Positions 5,405-5,935 of a DNA stretch of 5,935 nucleotides are shown in pieces. The notes below the pieces were generated by a model. That model saw only the letters and a list, made by a program, of their open reading frames with translations, was not told where the DNA came from and ran no database searches. Each line of letters opens with the position of its first letter. Position 1 is the stretch's first letter. The stretch lies in the NCBI GenBank assembly GCA_021823905.1, contig JAKALX010000249.1:1-5935 (forward strand). Reading direction: 5' to 3'. Origin of the DNA: Chloroflexota bacterium (GTDB lineage Bacteria; Chloroflexota; Dehalococcoidia; Tepidiformales; Tepidiformaceae). The position numbers and the translations under genes are program-made.

Positions 5405-5854
5405 CTACGCGGTTGGATCGCTGGGCGCGGCGCCCTTCCGCAAGCTGCGGCCCTGCTTCACCGCCTGCCGGACTTCTTGCGGCTTTACCGTGTTCCCACT
5501 GAGATCGACGAGGTCGCCCTTCACCGCGGTCAACTGCATGTCCATTATGTCGTTGATCTCGCCCCGCAGCGGGGTCGGTTCCGGCTCGCGCTTGTTCACT
5601 TCGGGGTGCTCGTTCGGCTGGCCTCCCGTCACCAGCCGGCTCACCTTCTTGCCGAGGTGGTAGTACTTCCCGTCGTCCGGGATGCGCCGCGGGTAGCCCT
5701 CGCGGAACGTGAACGCCGAAAACGAGGTCGGCATGATGCGCGCCGCGTCCTTGTAGCACTGGGGACACGGCACCGGCTCGCTTGATTCCCGCATCGGGCG
5801 GAGCTCTTCGAAGATGCCGTTGCACGGCTGGCAGTAGTACTCGTAAAGGGGCAT
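5405..5854 (-). CDS. FmdB-like zinc-ribbon protein with an extended C-terminal tail
   Basis: A 149-residue protein opening MPLYEYYCQPC, the hallmark of the FmdB zinc-ribbon family, with two cysteine pairs: Cys8/Cys11 and Cys30/Cys33 (CPQC). This zinc ribbon is often annotated as a putative regulatory protein by analogy to FmdB of methylotrophs; its molecular role is generally unknown, so I assign none. Many FmdB proteins are only about 60-110 residues. Here some 115 residues follow the ribbon: a segment rich in aromatic and basic residues (REGYPRRIPDD, then KYYHLGKKVSRLVTGG, about 51-78), a Pro/Glu-rich linker (about 79-95), and a helical-looking charged region ending Lys/Arg/Ala-rich. No signal peptide or membrane segment is seen. 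ATG 5854 is fixed by the family N-terminus; its Shine-Dalgarno is weak (GGAT about eight bases upstream). It converges on the prenyl synthase gene. Confidence 0.9.
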   Translation of the reverse strand: MPLYEYYCQPCNGIFEELRPMRESSEPVPCPQCYKDAARIMPTSFSAFTFREGYPRRIPDDGKYYHLGKKVSRLVTGGQPNEHPEVNKREPEPTPLRGEINDIMDMQLTAVKGDLVDLSGNTVKPQEVRQAVKQGRSLRKGAAPSDPTA

Positions 5855-5889
5855 CCCAGATCCAACTCACAGGCGGTGTAGTGGCCGCT

Positions 5890-5895
5890 ATTGTA
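5890..5895 (-). promoter_or_regulatory. Predicted -10 element for the FmdB-like gene
   Basis: On the minus strand TACAAT (5895-5890) matches the -10 consensus at 5 of 6 positions and would start transcription near 5883, leaving a leader of about 28 bases before ATG 5854. The -35 position (about 5913-5919) is a poor match, so the promoter may be weak or activator-dependent. Confidence 0.45.
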
Positions 5896-5922
5896 CATCC
5901 CGGCTGGTTAGGGAGTGGGATG
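5896..5922. repeat. Inverted repeat just upstream of the FmdB-like -10
   Basis: CATCCC (5896-5901) and GGGATG (5917-5922) form a perfect 6-base inverted repeat with a 15-base centre, spanning the -10/-35 interval of the predicted promoter. An overlapping alternative pairs CCGGC (5900-5904) with GCCGG (5922-5926). It could be an operator, but its size is within what chance produces in GC-rich DNA. Confidence 0.25.
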
Positions 5923-5935
5923 CCGGCAAGCGCGC

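Overview
The window is a compact, GC-rich stretch of bacterial chromosome holding six protein-coding genes. I read it as housekeeping DNA. I find no RNA gene, mobile element, CRISPR array or phage-like cargo, and no convincing sign of a new multi-gene system. The content (a GuaB3-type IMP dehydrogenase-like protein, a metG-tatD-prenyl synthase run, an FmdB-like zinc ribbon, and frequent GTG/TTG starts) fits a high-GC free-living bacterium. My best guess is a Chloroflexota lineage of the Dehalococcoidia type, from remembered family resemblance only; an actinobacterium or another high-GC group is not excluded.

Layout, left to right. Positions 1-840 on the minus strand hold the first 280 codons of a GuaB3-family gene that runs off the left edge. 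A divergent control region of about 200 bases follows, with a good sigma-70-like promoter for guaB3 whose spacer contains a small palindrome. rsmI (1048-1872, plus strand) encodes the 16S rRNA C1402 2'-O-methyltransferase. After a 57-base gap with an extended -10 promoter and a good ribosome binding site come metG (1930-3579), a TatD-family metal-dependent hydrolase (3576-4394) and a trans-polyprenyl diphosphate synthase (4391-5380). These last three are joined by two identical 4-base GTGA stop/start overlaps, so they almost certainly form one translationally coupled operon. A convergent FmdB-like zinc-ribbon gene (5405-5854, minus strand) ends 24 bases from the prenyl synthase stop, and its own promoter lies near the right edge.

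Functional theme: translation (rRNA methylation, Met-tRNA charging), nucleotide and nucleic-acid metabolism (GuaB3, TatD) and isoprenoid chain synthesis, probably for a quinone tail or polyprenyl carrier lipid. The rsmI-metG-tatD order resembles the conserved neighbourhood known from Firmicutes. The points most worth a second look are the GuaB3 protein (no CBS insert but catalytic cysteine kept, non-ATG start), the palindrome inside its promoter, the non-canonical MetRS signature motifs, and the long tail of the FmdB-like protein.
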